From: Pyrinomonadaceae bacterium
GTDB lineage: Bacteria > Acidobacteriota > Blastocatellia > Pyrinomonadales > Pyrinomonadaceae
Assembly (NCBI GenBank): GCA_014534425.1
Contig: JACVRN010000009.1
Coordinates: 1-64,000, forward strand
DNA length: 64,000 nt
Direction of reading: 5' to 3'
A model generated the notes under the pieces. That model saw only the letters and a program-made list of their open reading frames with translations, was not told the origin of the DNA and made no database searches. The position numbers were made by a program, and so were the translations under genes. Of the stretch, positions 1 through 7,831 are shown piece by piece. The number at the start of each line of letters is the position of its first letter. Positions within the stretch are counted from its first letter, which is position 1.

Positions 1-332
1 ATGCGCGTGGGCTGTAAAGTCATCCCCTGAGTCGCGGCCGTTTCTTCCAGCTTATCAATCTCGCGCCTGTGCAGCAGTAGCTTGCGCGTCCTCAAGGGGT
101 CGTGATTCGCCCTGTTGCCATGAGAATACGGCGAAATGTGGGCATTAAACAACCACGCCTCGCCGTCGCGCACGGCTATGTAAGCATCCTTGAGTTGCAC
201 GCGACCGTCCAGCACGCTCTTGACTTCGGTGCCGGTGAGCGCCATGCCAGCCTCGTATTTATCCGAGATGTGATACTCGTGAAAGGCCGCGCGATTCGTC
301 ACCAGCACTTTCTCTTCTTTAGACATCATCAT
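1..332 (-). CDS. smpB: SsrA-binding protein SmpB (3' end missing)
   Basis: SmpB binds tmRNA and brings it to stalled ribosomes for trans-translation. Reading the minus strand from three consecutive ATG codons at 332-324 gives [18 protein letters not shown], then [17 protein letters not shown] and [12 protein letters not shown], all hallmarks of the family's OB-fold core. About 110 residues are present; the C-terminal helix and basic tail that enter the decoding centre lie beyond base 1. No clear Shine-Dalgarno is visible, so which of the three ATGs starts the protein is uncertain. It lies 32 bp downstream of gpsA on the same strand and is probably in the plsY-gpsA-smpB operon. No tmRNA gene was seen in this window. 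Confidence 0.93.
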   Translation of the reverse strand, partial: MMMSKEEKVLVTNRAAFHEYHISDKYEAGMALTGTEVKSVLDGRVQLKDAYIAVRDGEAWLFNAHISPYSHGNRANHDPLRTRKLLLHRREIDKLEETAATQGMTLQPTR

Positions 333-363
333 ATTCTGAGGAAGATTCAAATTCGAATCTTCT

Positions 364-1368
364 TTATCTTTCAAACTCTCCGCGCAGGGGTCTTGTCATC
401 AGCGCTTCGGCTGCCTCGCGTGCGCTCTTTCCTTCGTAGAGAACTGCGTGGACTTCTTCCGTAATGGGCATCTCTACGTTCAGTTTTAAAGCGAGGCTGT
501 GAACGGCGCGAGTGGTCTTGACGCCTTCTGCGACTTCGCTCATGCCTGAGAGTATCTCTTCGAGCGTGCGCCCGCGTCCAATCTCCTGGCCCACGTAACG
601 ATTACGCGACAGGCTGCCCGTGGAGGTCAAGACCAGGTCGCCCAAACCGGCCAGGCCCATGAGCGTCTCCATACGCGCGCCTTGCGAAAGCGCAAGACGC
701 GTCATCTCCGCCAGGCCCCTTGTTATCAGAGCGGCCACGCTGTTCGAGCCGAAGCCAAGCCCCGCCACCATGCCTGCTGCGACGGCCATCACGTTCTTGA
801 CAGCGCCGCCAAGCTCCGTGCCTACGACATCCGTGTTCGTGTAGACGCGAAGATTCTGAAAGCTCAAAGCCTCCTGTACTACAACGGCATCATTCAAATC
901 ATTGCCCGCCGCGACGACTGCTGTCGGCTGTCCTTCCGCCACCTCTTTGGCGAAGGAAGGGCCGGAGAGGCAGACAAAGCGCGGCTCGAATCTCTCTTTC
1001 AAACTCTCGCGCAGGATTTCAGAGATACGCTTGCCCGTCTCAATCTCGATTCCCTTCGTGGCGCTGACAAATATCATTCCAGCCGTAAGTCGGGGCAGCA
1101 TAGATGAAAGCACCTCTCGCATTCCATGCGAGGGGACGACCAGTAGAACTATCTCCGCGCCTGCGAGCGCTTCGTCGAACTCGGAAGTAGGCTCAACCGT
1201 CCCCGGCAGCGTGTGGCCCGCCAGATATTTAGAGTTCACGCGCTCGTACTTCATGAACTCGACCGCCGCAGCATCGCGTGACCAGAGCCGCACATCATGG
1301 CCCGCGCGCCCCGCCACAATCCCAAGCGCCGTCCCCCAACTCCCAGCCCCTATGACGGCTATCTTCAC
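364..1368 (-). CDS. gpsA: Glycerol-3-phosphate dehydrogenase [NAD(P)+]
   Basis: Reduces dihydroxyacetone phosphate to sn-glycerol 3-phosphate, the backbone for phospholipids, in the cytosol. The 334-residue protein has the N-terminal Rossmann motif [10 protein letters not shown] (residues 7-16), the conserved SATKGIE segment and the catalytic-lysine region [19 protein letters not shown]; length is normal for the family. It starts with GTG at 1368, and this GTG overlaps the TGA of plsY (GTGA), so the two are translationally coupled. PlsY uses the product of GpsA, so the pair is a substrate-enzyme operon feeding lysophosphatidate synthesis. Confidence 0.96.
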   Translation of the reverse strand: MKIAVIGAGSWGTALGIVAGRAGHDVRLWSRDAAAVEFMKYERVNSKYLAGHTLPGTVEPTSEFDEALAGAEIVLLVVPSHGMREVLSSMLPRLTAGMIFVSATKGIEIETGKRISEILRESLKERFEPRFVCLSGPSFAKEVAEGQPTAVVAAGNDLNDAVVVQEALSFQNLRVYTNTDVVGTELGGAVKNVMAVAAGMVAGLGFGSNSVAALITRGLAEMTRLALSQGARMETLMGLAGLGDLVLTSTGSLSRNRYVGQEIGRGRTLEEILSGMSEVAEGVKTTRAVHSLALKLNVEMPITEEVHAVLYEGKSAREAAEALMTRPLRGEFER

Positions 1369-1988
1369 TTGAATTTACTTTCCGTCCCGCTTAACAGTCT
1401 TCCGATGTTGGCGCGGTGCATGAAGATGATGATGCTTGCGCCCGCGAGGGCTGCCATGAAAAGCGGCGCGAGTGCTGGCGTAGGCTTCCAGTAGCCGCCC
1501 AGAATCCAGACGAAGAGCGGCAGGACGGCTGCCGCAGTAATTGAGCCTAGCGAGACGTAGCGCGTGGCCCACACGATTAGAATAAAGAGAAGACCGGCGC
1601 ACGCTACAGCCAGTGGCGAGAGCACAAGGAATGCGCCTACGCCCGTCGCCACGCCCTTGCCGCCGCGAAAGCCCAACCAGACGGGAAAGCAGTGGCCCGC
1701 TATAGCCAGCACGACGCTCGCCGCCACCCACCAGTTGACCCCGAAATCTTCTGTTAAGAACATGCGCGCCAGTATAACCGCCAGCGCCCCCTTCAAAGCA
1801 TCCAGCAGCAGCGTGACAACGCCCGCTAGCTTTCCCGCGCGCCTGGAAACGTTGGTCGCGCCCGTCCCGCCCGAACCCGTCTCTCGCACATCAGCGCCCG
1901 CCAGAAGGCGCACCAACAGATAGCCGAAGGGGATTGAGCCTAAAAGGTACGCAATGACGAGAATCAGCACGGGTCGCACGTCTTCCAT
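1365..1988 (-). CDS. plsY: Acyl-phosphate:glycerol-3-phosphate acyltransferase
   Basis: Integral membrane enzyme that transfers acyl groups from acyl-phosphate to glycerol 3-phosphate, the first acylation of bacterial phospholipid synthesis. The 207 residues contain several hydrophobic helices and the PlsY signature loops GSGGTGATNVSR and GFRGGKGVATG. The ATG at 1988 is preceded by a strong GGGGAG Shine-Dalgarno. Its stop overlaps the gpsA start. The upstream region, towards cinA, carries the 21-bp phased repeat array (2064-2336). A TATATT-like -10 hexamer can be read on the minus strand about 55 bp before the start, but its -35 is poor. Confidence 0.96.
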   Translation of the reverse strand: MEDVRPVLILVIAYLLGSIPFGYLLVRLLAGADVRETGSGGTGATNVSRRAGKLAGVVTLLLDALKGALAVILARMFLTEDFGVNWWVAASVVLAIAGHCFPVWLGFRGGKGVATGVGAFLVLSPLAVACAGLLFILIVWATRYVSLGSITAAAVLPLFVWILGGYWKPTPALAPLFMAALAGASIIIFMHRANIGRLLSGTESKFK

Positions 1989-2063
1989 ACTCCCCGCCCA
2001 GCGAGGACTAAAGCTGTAAGGGCGAAGGCGAAATATAACAAGAACAGGCTAAAAGGGGAACTA

Positions 2064-2336
2064 ATTAAAGATTAAACGGATTGTCAGATGGCATAATCAA
2101 CGATAATTAGGACGTAATCATCGATCATTACGTCCTAATTATCGTTGATTATGGCATAAGCACGGCTGATTATGCCTTAATGAGGCGACATTAGAGCATA
2201 ATGAGGCGTGATTATGACATAATCTATCAGCACTAAGGCATAATGTCGCCTCATTATCGCATAATGGTACACAATTATGACGTAATGACGAGAGATTATG
2301 CCTTAATCACGTATCATTACAGGACAATCAAGCCCC
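2064..2336. repeat. 21-bp phased array of ATTA-N5-TAAT palindromes
   Basis: Thirteen units start at exactly 21-bp steps: 2064, 2085, 2106, 2127, 2148, 2169, 2190, 2211, 2232, 2253, 2274, 2295 and 2316. Each is a 13-bp box ATTA-N5-TAAT followed by a variable 8-bp spacer. Examples are ATTATGCCTTAAT (2169 and 2295), ATTATGACATAAT (2211) and ATTATGACGTAAT (2274). The first two units are degenerate and the rest have at most two deviations in the eight fixed bases. The N5 centres and the spacers vary, though several spacers recur in inverted form. Twenty-one bp is two helical turns, so all boxes face the same side. It lies upstream of plsY and downstream of cinA. Function unknown: an operator array, iteron-like sites or a structural element are all possible. 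Confidence 0.9.
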
Positions 2337-2412
2337 GTAGGGGCAGGGACAAGCCCTGCCCGCTCTGATATGCAAACAATAACGCGGGCAGAGGACTTGT
2401 CCCTGCCCCTAC
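2337..2412. repeat. Long imperfect inverted repeat, GTAGGGGCAGGG family
   Basis: Left arm 2337-2363 begins GTAGGGGCAGGGACAAG and right arm 2384-2412 is its complement with a 2-nt length difference, around a 20-nt loop. The end of the right arm contains the first base of the cinA stop codon. A smaller relative with the same GTAGGGGCAG core and CTTGTCC segment lies at 16273-16307. It looks like a REP/MITE-type element that may act as a transcription terminator for cinA. Confidence 0.75.
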
Positions 2413-3647
2413 TATATTAGTCGTCGCCTGAGAAGGTCTAGGGCGGCCTGGGAGGAGCGCCAGCGTATGAGGTGGCGGTCGCCGGGCAATTGCAGCTTGC
2501 GATGCTCTGTGTGGGCGTCGTCCGATAGGGCTATGTAGACCAGGCCGACGGGTTTTTCCTCGGTTCCGCCTCCGGGGCCTGCTATGCCTGTGACGGCGAG
2601 GCCAAAGTCTGTTCCGGCTCTGTGGCGCACGCCCTCTGCCATAGCTTCGGCCACTTCGGCGCTGACCGCTCCGTGCCGCTCAATCAACTCCGCGTCAACG
2701 CCCAGAGCGCGTGTCTTGGCTTCATTAGAATAAGTAACGACGCCCTCAATGAAGTAGACGCTTGAGCCTGGAACCTCCGTCAGCCTTTGACTGATGAGAC
2801 CGCCCGTGCAGCTTTCGGCCACTGCGAGAGTGAAGCCGCACACGGCCAGCCGAAGCCCCACGACCTCTTCCATTGTCTCGCCGCGAAAGGCGAAGATTGA
2901 ATGGCCCAGGCGTTCCTCAATCTGTCCCGCTAGACCGTCAAGCAGAAGCTCTGCCTCCTTCTCCGTCTTCCCTTGCGCCGTCAGGTGAATCTCTATTTCG
3001 CTGCGGTTGAAGAGAATGGTCGTCTGCGGGTTCTTGTACTGCGTGTAGACGGGCGCTATGCGTTCGTCAACAGCAGATTCTCCTAGCCCAGCGACGCGCA
3101 GGACTCTTCGCACCACACGCACGTCGCCAGCCTTCGCAACCAATTTCGGCTGCACTAAATTTTCAAACATAGGCTTCATCTCGCGCGGCGGCCCTGGCAG
3201 AAGCACAACCGAACGATTGTCATGCTCCAGGTACATGCCCGGCGCGGAGCCGTTCGGATTCTGAAGCACTTCCGCGCCTTCAATAATCATGGCCTGCCGC
3301 GAATTTATCTCCGGCATGGAGCGGCCAAACGACATGAACTTGGCGCGAATCCCTTCCAAGACCTGCTCGTTGAAGATGAGGCGGCGGCCCATAGCCCGCG
3401 CGGCAATCTTTCGCGTGATGTCGTCTTCCGTGGGGCCAAGCCCGCCCGTCATGATGACTATGCTTGAGCGGCGCAGAGCATCTCGGATAGCCTCTTCCAG
3501 CCGCGCATCGTCGTCGCCCACGATGGTCTTCAGCTTGACCTCTATGCCTATGGAGTTCAGCTTTTCAGTCAGCCACAGGCTGTTGGTGTCCGTCCGGTCG
3601 GGCGTCAAAAGCTCCGAGCCGATAGCGATGATTTCAGCAGTTAGCAT
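2412..3647 (-). CDS. cinA: CinA family protein (competence/damage-inducible, NMN amidohydrolase)
   Basis: CinA proteins combine an N-terminal MoCF/COG1058 domain with a C-terminal PncC-type domain that deamidates nicotinamide mononucleotide in NAD salvage. Here residues 1-170 carry the MoCF-like part (IIAIGSELL, MTGGLGPTEDD, LLPGPPREMKPMF). The last 160 residues carry the amidohydrolase signature (AVAESCTGGLISQRLTEVPG, GVVTYSNEAK, GIAGPGGGTEEKPVG). The length of 411 is normal for the two-domain form. The ATG at 3647 lies 6 bp after the kinase gene stop, so it is probably cotranscribed with it. No clear ribosome-binding site is visible. Confidence 0.95.
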   Translation of the reverse strand: MLTAEIIAIGSELLTPDRTDTNSLWLTEKLNSIGIEVKLKTIVGDDDARLEEAIRDALRRSSIVIMTGGLGPTEDDITRKIAARAMGRRLIFNEQVLEGIRAKFMSFGRSMPEINSRQAMIIEGAEVLQNPNGSAPGMYLEHDNRSVVLLPGPPREMKPMFENLVQPKLVAKAGDVRVVRRVLRVAGLGESAVDERIAPVYTQYKNPQTTILFNRSEIEIHLTAQGKTEKEAELLLDGLAGQIEERLGHSIFAFRGETMEEVVGLRLAVCGFTLAVAESCTGGLISQRLTEVPGSSVYFIEGVVTYSNEAKTRALGVDAELIERHGAVSAEVAEAMAEGVRHRAGTDFGLAVTGIAGPGGGTEEKPVGLVYIALSDDAHTEHRKLQLPGDRHLIRWRSSQAALDLLRRRLI

Positions 3648-3653
3648 AAGAAA

Positions 3654-5384
3654 TTATTTAATCCCAAAGACCTTCACCTCGCGCACCCACATGACGAAGG
3701 GGCGGTTGCTTGGCCCCTCTTTGGCGGGCTGGAATATTCTTAAACGCTCCGTCTTGACGGGCGCAAAGTCGAAGGCCATGCGGTCGTAATCGTTTCCAGG
3801 CTCCATCTTTGAGATGGTGCGCCACTGGCCGCTCTCGTCCGGCGTCTGAAGCTCTACGCTGCGCGACGGCATGAAGCGATTCTTGTCGAATCCCCAGTAG
3901 ACGTAAAGGGCCGCGACCTCTGTCGGACTGTCGAAGCCAAGCTCAATCCAGTGCGCGTCGGGCGTTTCGGCTGAAGACCAGTTGCCACGGTTATAACGCA
4001 TGCGCGCGATTCTTTGCACGTCCGTCTCGCCGTCCGTCAGAGGAGCCGCGTCGTAGCCGTCATAGCTGGAATCAACCTGCACGCTCGCCGCGCGAAGCTC
4101 AACCAGCGCGGACTGAGGCACGCGCGTAGCCTGCGGCGAAGGAGTCGCAGGCGCGGAACTTTTATCTACGCCTCCCGCACGGCAGCTTCGAGTGTAGAGC
4201 AGCCCTATGGTCAGGAGCGCGAGCAGGGCTATGAAGGCAACGATGTAGGCGCCGCGCACGCCTCGCAACGAATCGAGCTTCGTGAGTCGGGTAGTCGCGG
4301 GCGAAGCGTCAAGACTGTGGCCGCACTTCGGACAGCTTTTGTCATCAGCAGAGACTTCAGTCTCGCAGACGGGGCACGTCAGCGTAGTCCTGATGGGCTG
4401 CGTCTTGTAGCTCTTACGCAGGCTCTTCTCCGTCTTGGGGTCGTAGAGTTCCTGCGTGCCTACCTTCTCGCGTATAGGAGGCGGCACGGCTTCCGGCGGC
4501 ATGAGGTCTTCGGTCGTGCGCCCGCGCGCATGTCGTATCTCGCGCAGCAGGTCGAGCGCGGAACGGAAACGATCCTCCGGCGCTTTCTCAAGTGCGCGCA
4601 GGATTATCTTTTCAACCTCCGGCGGAATCTCTTTATTGATTTCCGAAGGCGAAAGAGGCTGGCGCTCTACGTGTGCGCGCAGGATTTCCGTGCGCGTGAG
4701 CTTATCCCTGCGCCCCCCGAAGGGCGGGTCTCCCGTCAACATCTCGTAGAGAATGACGCCCAAGCTGTAGATGTCCGAGCGCTGGTCTACGTCACGACCT
4801 CTGGCCTGTTCCGGCGAGACATACTGCGGCGAGCCGTAGCGCGCACCCGATGTATCCGTAATCTCACGGCCACCGATTTTGACTATGCCGAAGTCCGTGA
4901 TTTTGATGCGCTCATCTTTGGTCAAAAGAATATTGGCGGGCTTCAGGTCTCTATGCACAAGCCCTCTATGCAGAGAGCCGTCGCGCGCCCTGTAAGTAAA
5001 CGTTTGCGCGTAGGCAACTGCTTCCAGTATTTGCTCAAAGATGTCGAGCGCGCGATCCAGTGGCAGGGGGCAATCGTCGCTCGTGCAGAGTTCCGCGAGC
5101 GAGCGCCCCTCCACGTACTCCATCACTATGTAGTAGGTCTGCTGGCCTACTATGTAGTCGTAGATTTTAACTATGCCCGGATGGTCAAGCTGCGATTGGA
5201 CGTAAGCCTCTTTTTCAAAACGCGAGCGCAGGCGGCGAAGGTCTGAGGGCGCTTGCGCGTCTATGGATTTGATGGCGACCGTGCGCGGCAGCTTCAAGTG
5301 CTGGCCGCGATAGACGACACCCATCCCGCCGCGCCCTATCACCTCCTCAATCCTGTAGCTGCCTATGACGGTCTCGCCTGCCAC
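3654..5384 (-). CDS. Transmembrane Ser/Thr protein kinase with zinc ribbon and discoidin-like C-terminus
   Basis: A Hanks-type kinase: glycine loop GRGGMGVVYRG (residues 17-27), ATP-binding Lys39, catalytic loop HRDLKPANILL (Asp146), DFG at 164-166 and APE-equivalent SPEQ near 190. A C-x2-C-x10-C-x2-C zinc ribbon follows at 337-354, then one membrane helix at about 379-397. The C-terminal 150 residues (427-576) are beta-rich and resemble a galactose-binding/F5-8 type C domain (AHWIELGFDSPTEVAALYVY, TERLRIF). The kinase should be cytoplasmic and the discoidin-like part extracytoplasmic, giving a sensor layout. It starts with GTG at 5384 behind GAGGTG. The extracellular ligand is unknown. Confidence 0.9.
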   Translation of the reverse strand: MAGETVIGSYRIEEVIGRGGMGVVYRGQHLKLPRTVAIKSIDAQAPSDLRRLRSRFEKEAYVQSQLDHPGIVKIYDYIVGQQTYYIVMEYVEGRSLAELCTSDDCPLPLDRALDIFEQILEAVAYAQTFTYRARDGSLHRGLVHRDLKPANILLTKDERIKITDFGIVKIGGREITDTSGARYGSPQYVSPEQARGRDVDQRSDIYSLGVILYEMLTGDPPFGGRRDKLTRTEILRAHVERQPLSPSEINKEIPPEVEKIILRALEKAPEDRFRSALDLLREIRHARGRTTEDLMPPEAVPPPIREKVGTQELYDPKTEKSLRKSYKTQPIRTTLTCPVCETEVSADDKSCPKCGHSLDASPATTRLTKLDSLRGVRGAYIVAFIALLALLTIGLLYTRSCRAGGVDKSSAPATPSPQATRVPQSALVELRAASVQVDSSYDGYDAAPLTDGETDVQRIARMRYNRGNWSSAETPDAHWIELGFDSPTEVAALYVYWGFDKNRFMPSRSVELQTPDESGQWRTISKMEPGNDYDRMAFDFAPVKTERLRIFQPAKEGPSNRPFVMWVREVKVFGIK

Positions 5385-5439
5385 GAATCACGAACACCTC
5401 GAAGCCAAAGTAATCCAAAGAGGTCAAAAGGTAAAAGGG

Positions 5440-5485
5440 AAAAGGCAAAAGCGAAGAAGTTTAGTCTTCCCCGCTCTTGCCTTTT
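5440..5485. repeat. Intergenic hairpin with AAAAGGCAAAAG arm
   Basis: The left arm AAAAGGCAAAAGCG (5440-5453) pairs with CGCTCTTGCCTTTT (5472-5485) with one mismatch. It lies in the 122-bp gap between the membrane-protein gene and the kinase gene. The AAAAGGCAAAAG core recurs at 10007-10018 and, inverted, at 32752-32762. It may act as a weak terminator or be a short dispersed repeat. Confidence 0.5.
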
Positions 5486-5506
5486 CACTTCTATCTTTTT
5501 GCTTTC

Positions 5507-6259
5507 TCAGGCCGTCTTCTTCTCTTCCTCGTAGACATCGCGCAGGACTTCCGCGATGGGCGGAGGCGGATTCGCGCCCGGTCTCCTTGAAGTCTGGGAG
5601 CGTCTAGCGGGCGTCTCAGCTTGAGACGAAACGCGCTCGATGACGGCGCTCGGCGAGGGCTGCGCGGGCTGTGCGAGCGCGGGGATTGCTTCCAGGCGCT
5701 CGCGGCTTTCTGCCAGAAGAGTCGCTGCACGCTGTCTACGCGCACGGTCAAGACTGCGAATCGCAGCCATAGTCATGGGAGCCTCCGAAGGCTCTCGCTC
5801 AAGCTTGCGAAGTATATGAACGTAGCGCGATAGCTCTGGCGACGGCGTAAGGCGATGGCGCTCGTCCGACAGGTCGTTCTCCACTACATAGGAAAGATGC
5901 TCGACCGCAGCCTGATGGTCGCCCGCGTGATTATAGAGCGCGCCCAGAGCGTAATAGACGAGCGGCGGCGGGTCTGTCATGGAATGCAGCACGCGCTCGC
6001 CACGCTCTATGACTTCCATTATCTCGAAGCCGTACCAGCGCCGCTCTTCGTCACGCAGGATGTCGTTGGCCGAAATAAAGAACTCGAAGATGCGCCCGGT
6101 CTCCTGATGCTCCGAGCGCTGGACTGCGCGGTAAATAAAGTAGGTGATGACGGTGAAGAAGATGATGACAGACGGAGGAATGCCCATCACGCCCAGCATG
6201 GCGATGATGACTATGATCGCCAGAATTCTCTGCGTCGCTTCTCTGCCCTTTGTACCCAT
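5507..6259 (-). CDS. Membrane-anchored TPR-like protein of unknown function
   Basis: A 250-residue protein that I cannot assign to a named family. Residues 10-45 form one or two hydrophobic helices (ILAIIVIIAMLGVMGIPPSV, FFTVITYFIYRAV). A helical section with TPR-like spacing follows (VYYALGALYNHAGDHQAAVE), and then a proline- and charge-rich low-complexity tail from about 180. The start ATG at 6259 is only 3 bp after the leuB stop, and the kinase gene follows 122 bp downstream. It may support the neighbouring receptor kinase, but that is only positional inference. Confidence 0.75.
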   Translation of the reverse strand: MGTKGREATQRILAIIVIIAMLGVMGIPPSVIIFFTVITYFIYRAVQRSEHQETGRIFEFFISANDILRDEERRWYGFEIMEVIERGERVLHSMTDPPPLVYYALGALYNHAGDHQAAVEHLSYVVENDLSDERHRLTPSPELSRYVHILRKLEREPSEAPMTMAAIRSLDRARRQRAATLLAESRERLEAIPALAQPAQPSPSAVIERVSSQAETPARRSQTSRRPGANPPPPIAEVLRDVYEEEKKTA

Positions 6260-6262
6260 GTT

Positions 6263-7327
6263 CTATTTCGCTATTCGTTGGCTAACGCTTGCGCCTGCTT
6301 CTTCCGTGGAAAGCGTGCCGCCCAGGTCGCGTGTCGTCTCGCCCGACTGGATTGCGCTTTGAACTGCCTGCTCGACGGCGCGTCCCGCCTCCGCATACCC
6401 GAGGTATTCTAGCATCATCGCGGCGGTCAGGATAGCTCCAACCGGATTGGCAACATTTTTTCCGGCCAGAGGCGGCGCGCTGCCATGCACAGGCTCAAAG
6501 AGCGAGACGCGCCCCGGATGAATGTTGCCCGACGCCGCAAGCCCCAGGCCGCCCTGAAGCGCAGCGCCCAAATCCGTCAGGATGTCTCCGAAGAGATTGT
6601 TGGAGACGATGACATCATACTGTGCAGGGTCTTGCACCATGAACATAGCCATAGCATCCACGTACTGATGATTGGCCTCAATGTCGGTGTAGCGGGCCGC
6701 GACTTCTTTGAAGACGCGCTGCCAGAGGTCGCCGCCGAAGCGCTGCACGTTGGACTTGTCGGCCATCGTCACGCGCCTTCTTCCTTGGTCGCGCGCATAT
6801 TCGAACGAGGCCGTGATGATTCTCTCTACGCCGCGACGCGTGTTCAGTTCCTCCTGCGTGGCAATCTCGTCGTCGGTTCCCTTTTTCAGAAAACCGCCCG
6901 CGCCGCAGTAAGCTCCTTCGGTGTTCTCGCGGAAGACTACGAAGTCAATATCCTCACGCCTGCGATTACGAAGCGGCGTCAGGCGCTCGTCCAGAAGGCG
7001 CACGGGCCGCAGGTTGATGTAGAGGTCAAGCCCGCGCCGCATGCCGAGCAGGATGTCTTCGGCGTGCTTGTTCGAAGGAACCCTTGGGTCTCCGAACGCG
7101 CCCGCCAGTATCGCGTCGAAATCACGCGAGAGCATTTCAAGCGCGCCTTCAGGCAGCGTCACGCCCTCGCTCAAAAACTTATCCGCGCCCCAATCGAAGT
7201 GGGTTAGCTCAAGCCTGACATCATGCGTCTCGCGCACGCGCCCAAGCACGCGGACGGCTTCGCGTATGACTTCCGGCCCGATGCCATCGCCCGCGACGAC
7301 GGCTATGCGTTTAATTGTTCTCGTCAT
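6263..7327 (-). CDS. leuB: Isocitrate/isopropylmalate dehydrogenase family, probably 3-isopropylmalate dehydrogenase
   Basis: This family oxidatively decarboxylates beta-substituted malates; LeuB makes 2-ketoisocaproate in leucine synthesis. The 354 residues show the start IAVVAGDGIGPEVIREAVRV, the substrate-binding RxxxNLRP region (LDLYINLRPV), the ENTEGAY loop, the TMADKSNV strand, the Mg-binding NNLFGDILTDLG and the NAD-binding FEPVHGSAP. The GDPRVPSNKHAEDILL segment differs from enterobacterial LeuB. Tartrate dehydrogenase or a related activity therefore cannot be excluded, and no leuA/C/D is nearby. Confidence 0.85.
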   Translation of the reverse strand: MTRTIKRIAVVAGDGIGPEVIREAVRVLGRVRETHDVRLELTHFDWGADKFLSEGVTLPEGALEMLSRDFDAILAGAFGDPRVPSNKHAEDILLGMRRGLDLYINLRPVRLLDERLTPLRNRRREDIDFVVFRENTEGAYCGAGGFLKKGTDDEIATQEELNTRRGVERIITASFEYARDQGRRRVTMADKSNVQRFGGDLWQRVFKEVAARYTDIEANHQYVDAMAMFMVQDPAQYDVIVSNNLFGDILTDLGAALQGGLGLAASGNIHPGRVSLFEPVHGSAPPLAGKNVANPVGAILTAAMMLEYLGYAEAGRAVEQAVQSAIQSGETTRDLGGTLSTEEAGASVSQRIAK

Positions 7328-7335
7328 CTATTTAC

Positions 7336-7776
7336 TTAAAAGGGTACGCAGAGGACTGGGACGCGTGTGCCGCGCAGGACTTTCTCGGCGGTCGAGCCGA
7401 AGAGAATCTCTTCGGGCGGCGTGGAGCGCCCGCGCACGCCCATGATAATCATGGGCAGGTCAAGGTCACGCGCGATCTTCAGTATCTCCACGAAGGGAAT
7501 GCCCACGACAATCATGCGCTCTATGTCCACCTCGCCCTTGTCCATGCCTTCGAGCAGGCTGTCGAAATCCGTCTCGGCGCGCTCACGCAAGCGGGCGGTT
7601 ATCTCGTCGGCTGTGCCTAGAGAGGATGCGACCGCGTCGTCTATAAAGCTCTGGTCTATGACGTGCAGTAGAGTGATGTCGCCGTCGGGCGAGGCAATGC
7701 CTACGGCGGCGCGCACGGCGTTGGCGGAGGTTGGAGAGAAATCCACGGGTACGAGTATGTCTGTTGCTTTTAACAT
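7336..7776 (-). CDS. Universal stress protein (UspA family)
   Basis: A single-domain cytosolic UspA-fold protein of 146 residues. It begins ILVPVDFSPTSANAVRAAV and ends with the nucleotide-binding glycine motif GVRGRSTPPEEILFGSTAEK followed by VPVLCVPF, matching the G-x2-G-x9-G(S/T) pattern of ATP-binding members. It lies 8 bp upstream of leuB on the same strand, so the two are probably cotranscribed. The target stress is not evident from the sequence. Confidence 0.93.
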   Translation of the reverse strand: MLKATDILVPVDFSPTSANAVRAAVGIASPDGDITLLHVIDQSFIDDAVASSLGTADEITARLRERAETDFDSLLEGMDKGEVDIERMIVVGIPFVEILKIARDLDLPMIIMGVRGRSTPPEEILFGSTAEKVLRGTRVPVLCVPF

Positions 7777-7831
7777 CGCAGAGAACCTGCTTTCCGAGCG
7801 AAGACCCGCGAGCGTCAGGTGAGATGCGACG

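Noticed and set aside
2064-2336. CRISPR-like interpretation of the 21-bp array
   Set aside because: The repeat is 13 bp with 8-bp spacers, far too short, and no cas genes are in the window.
4014-5246. Long plus-strand frame opposite the kinase gene
   Set aside because: It mirrors the codon structure of the kinase, is Arg-rich and has no domain; a shadow frame.
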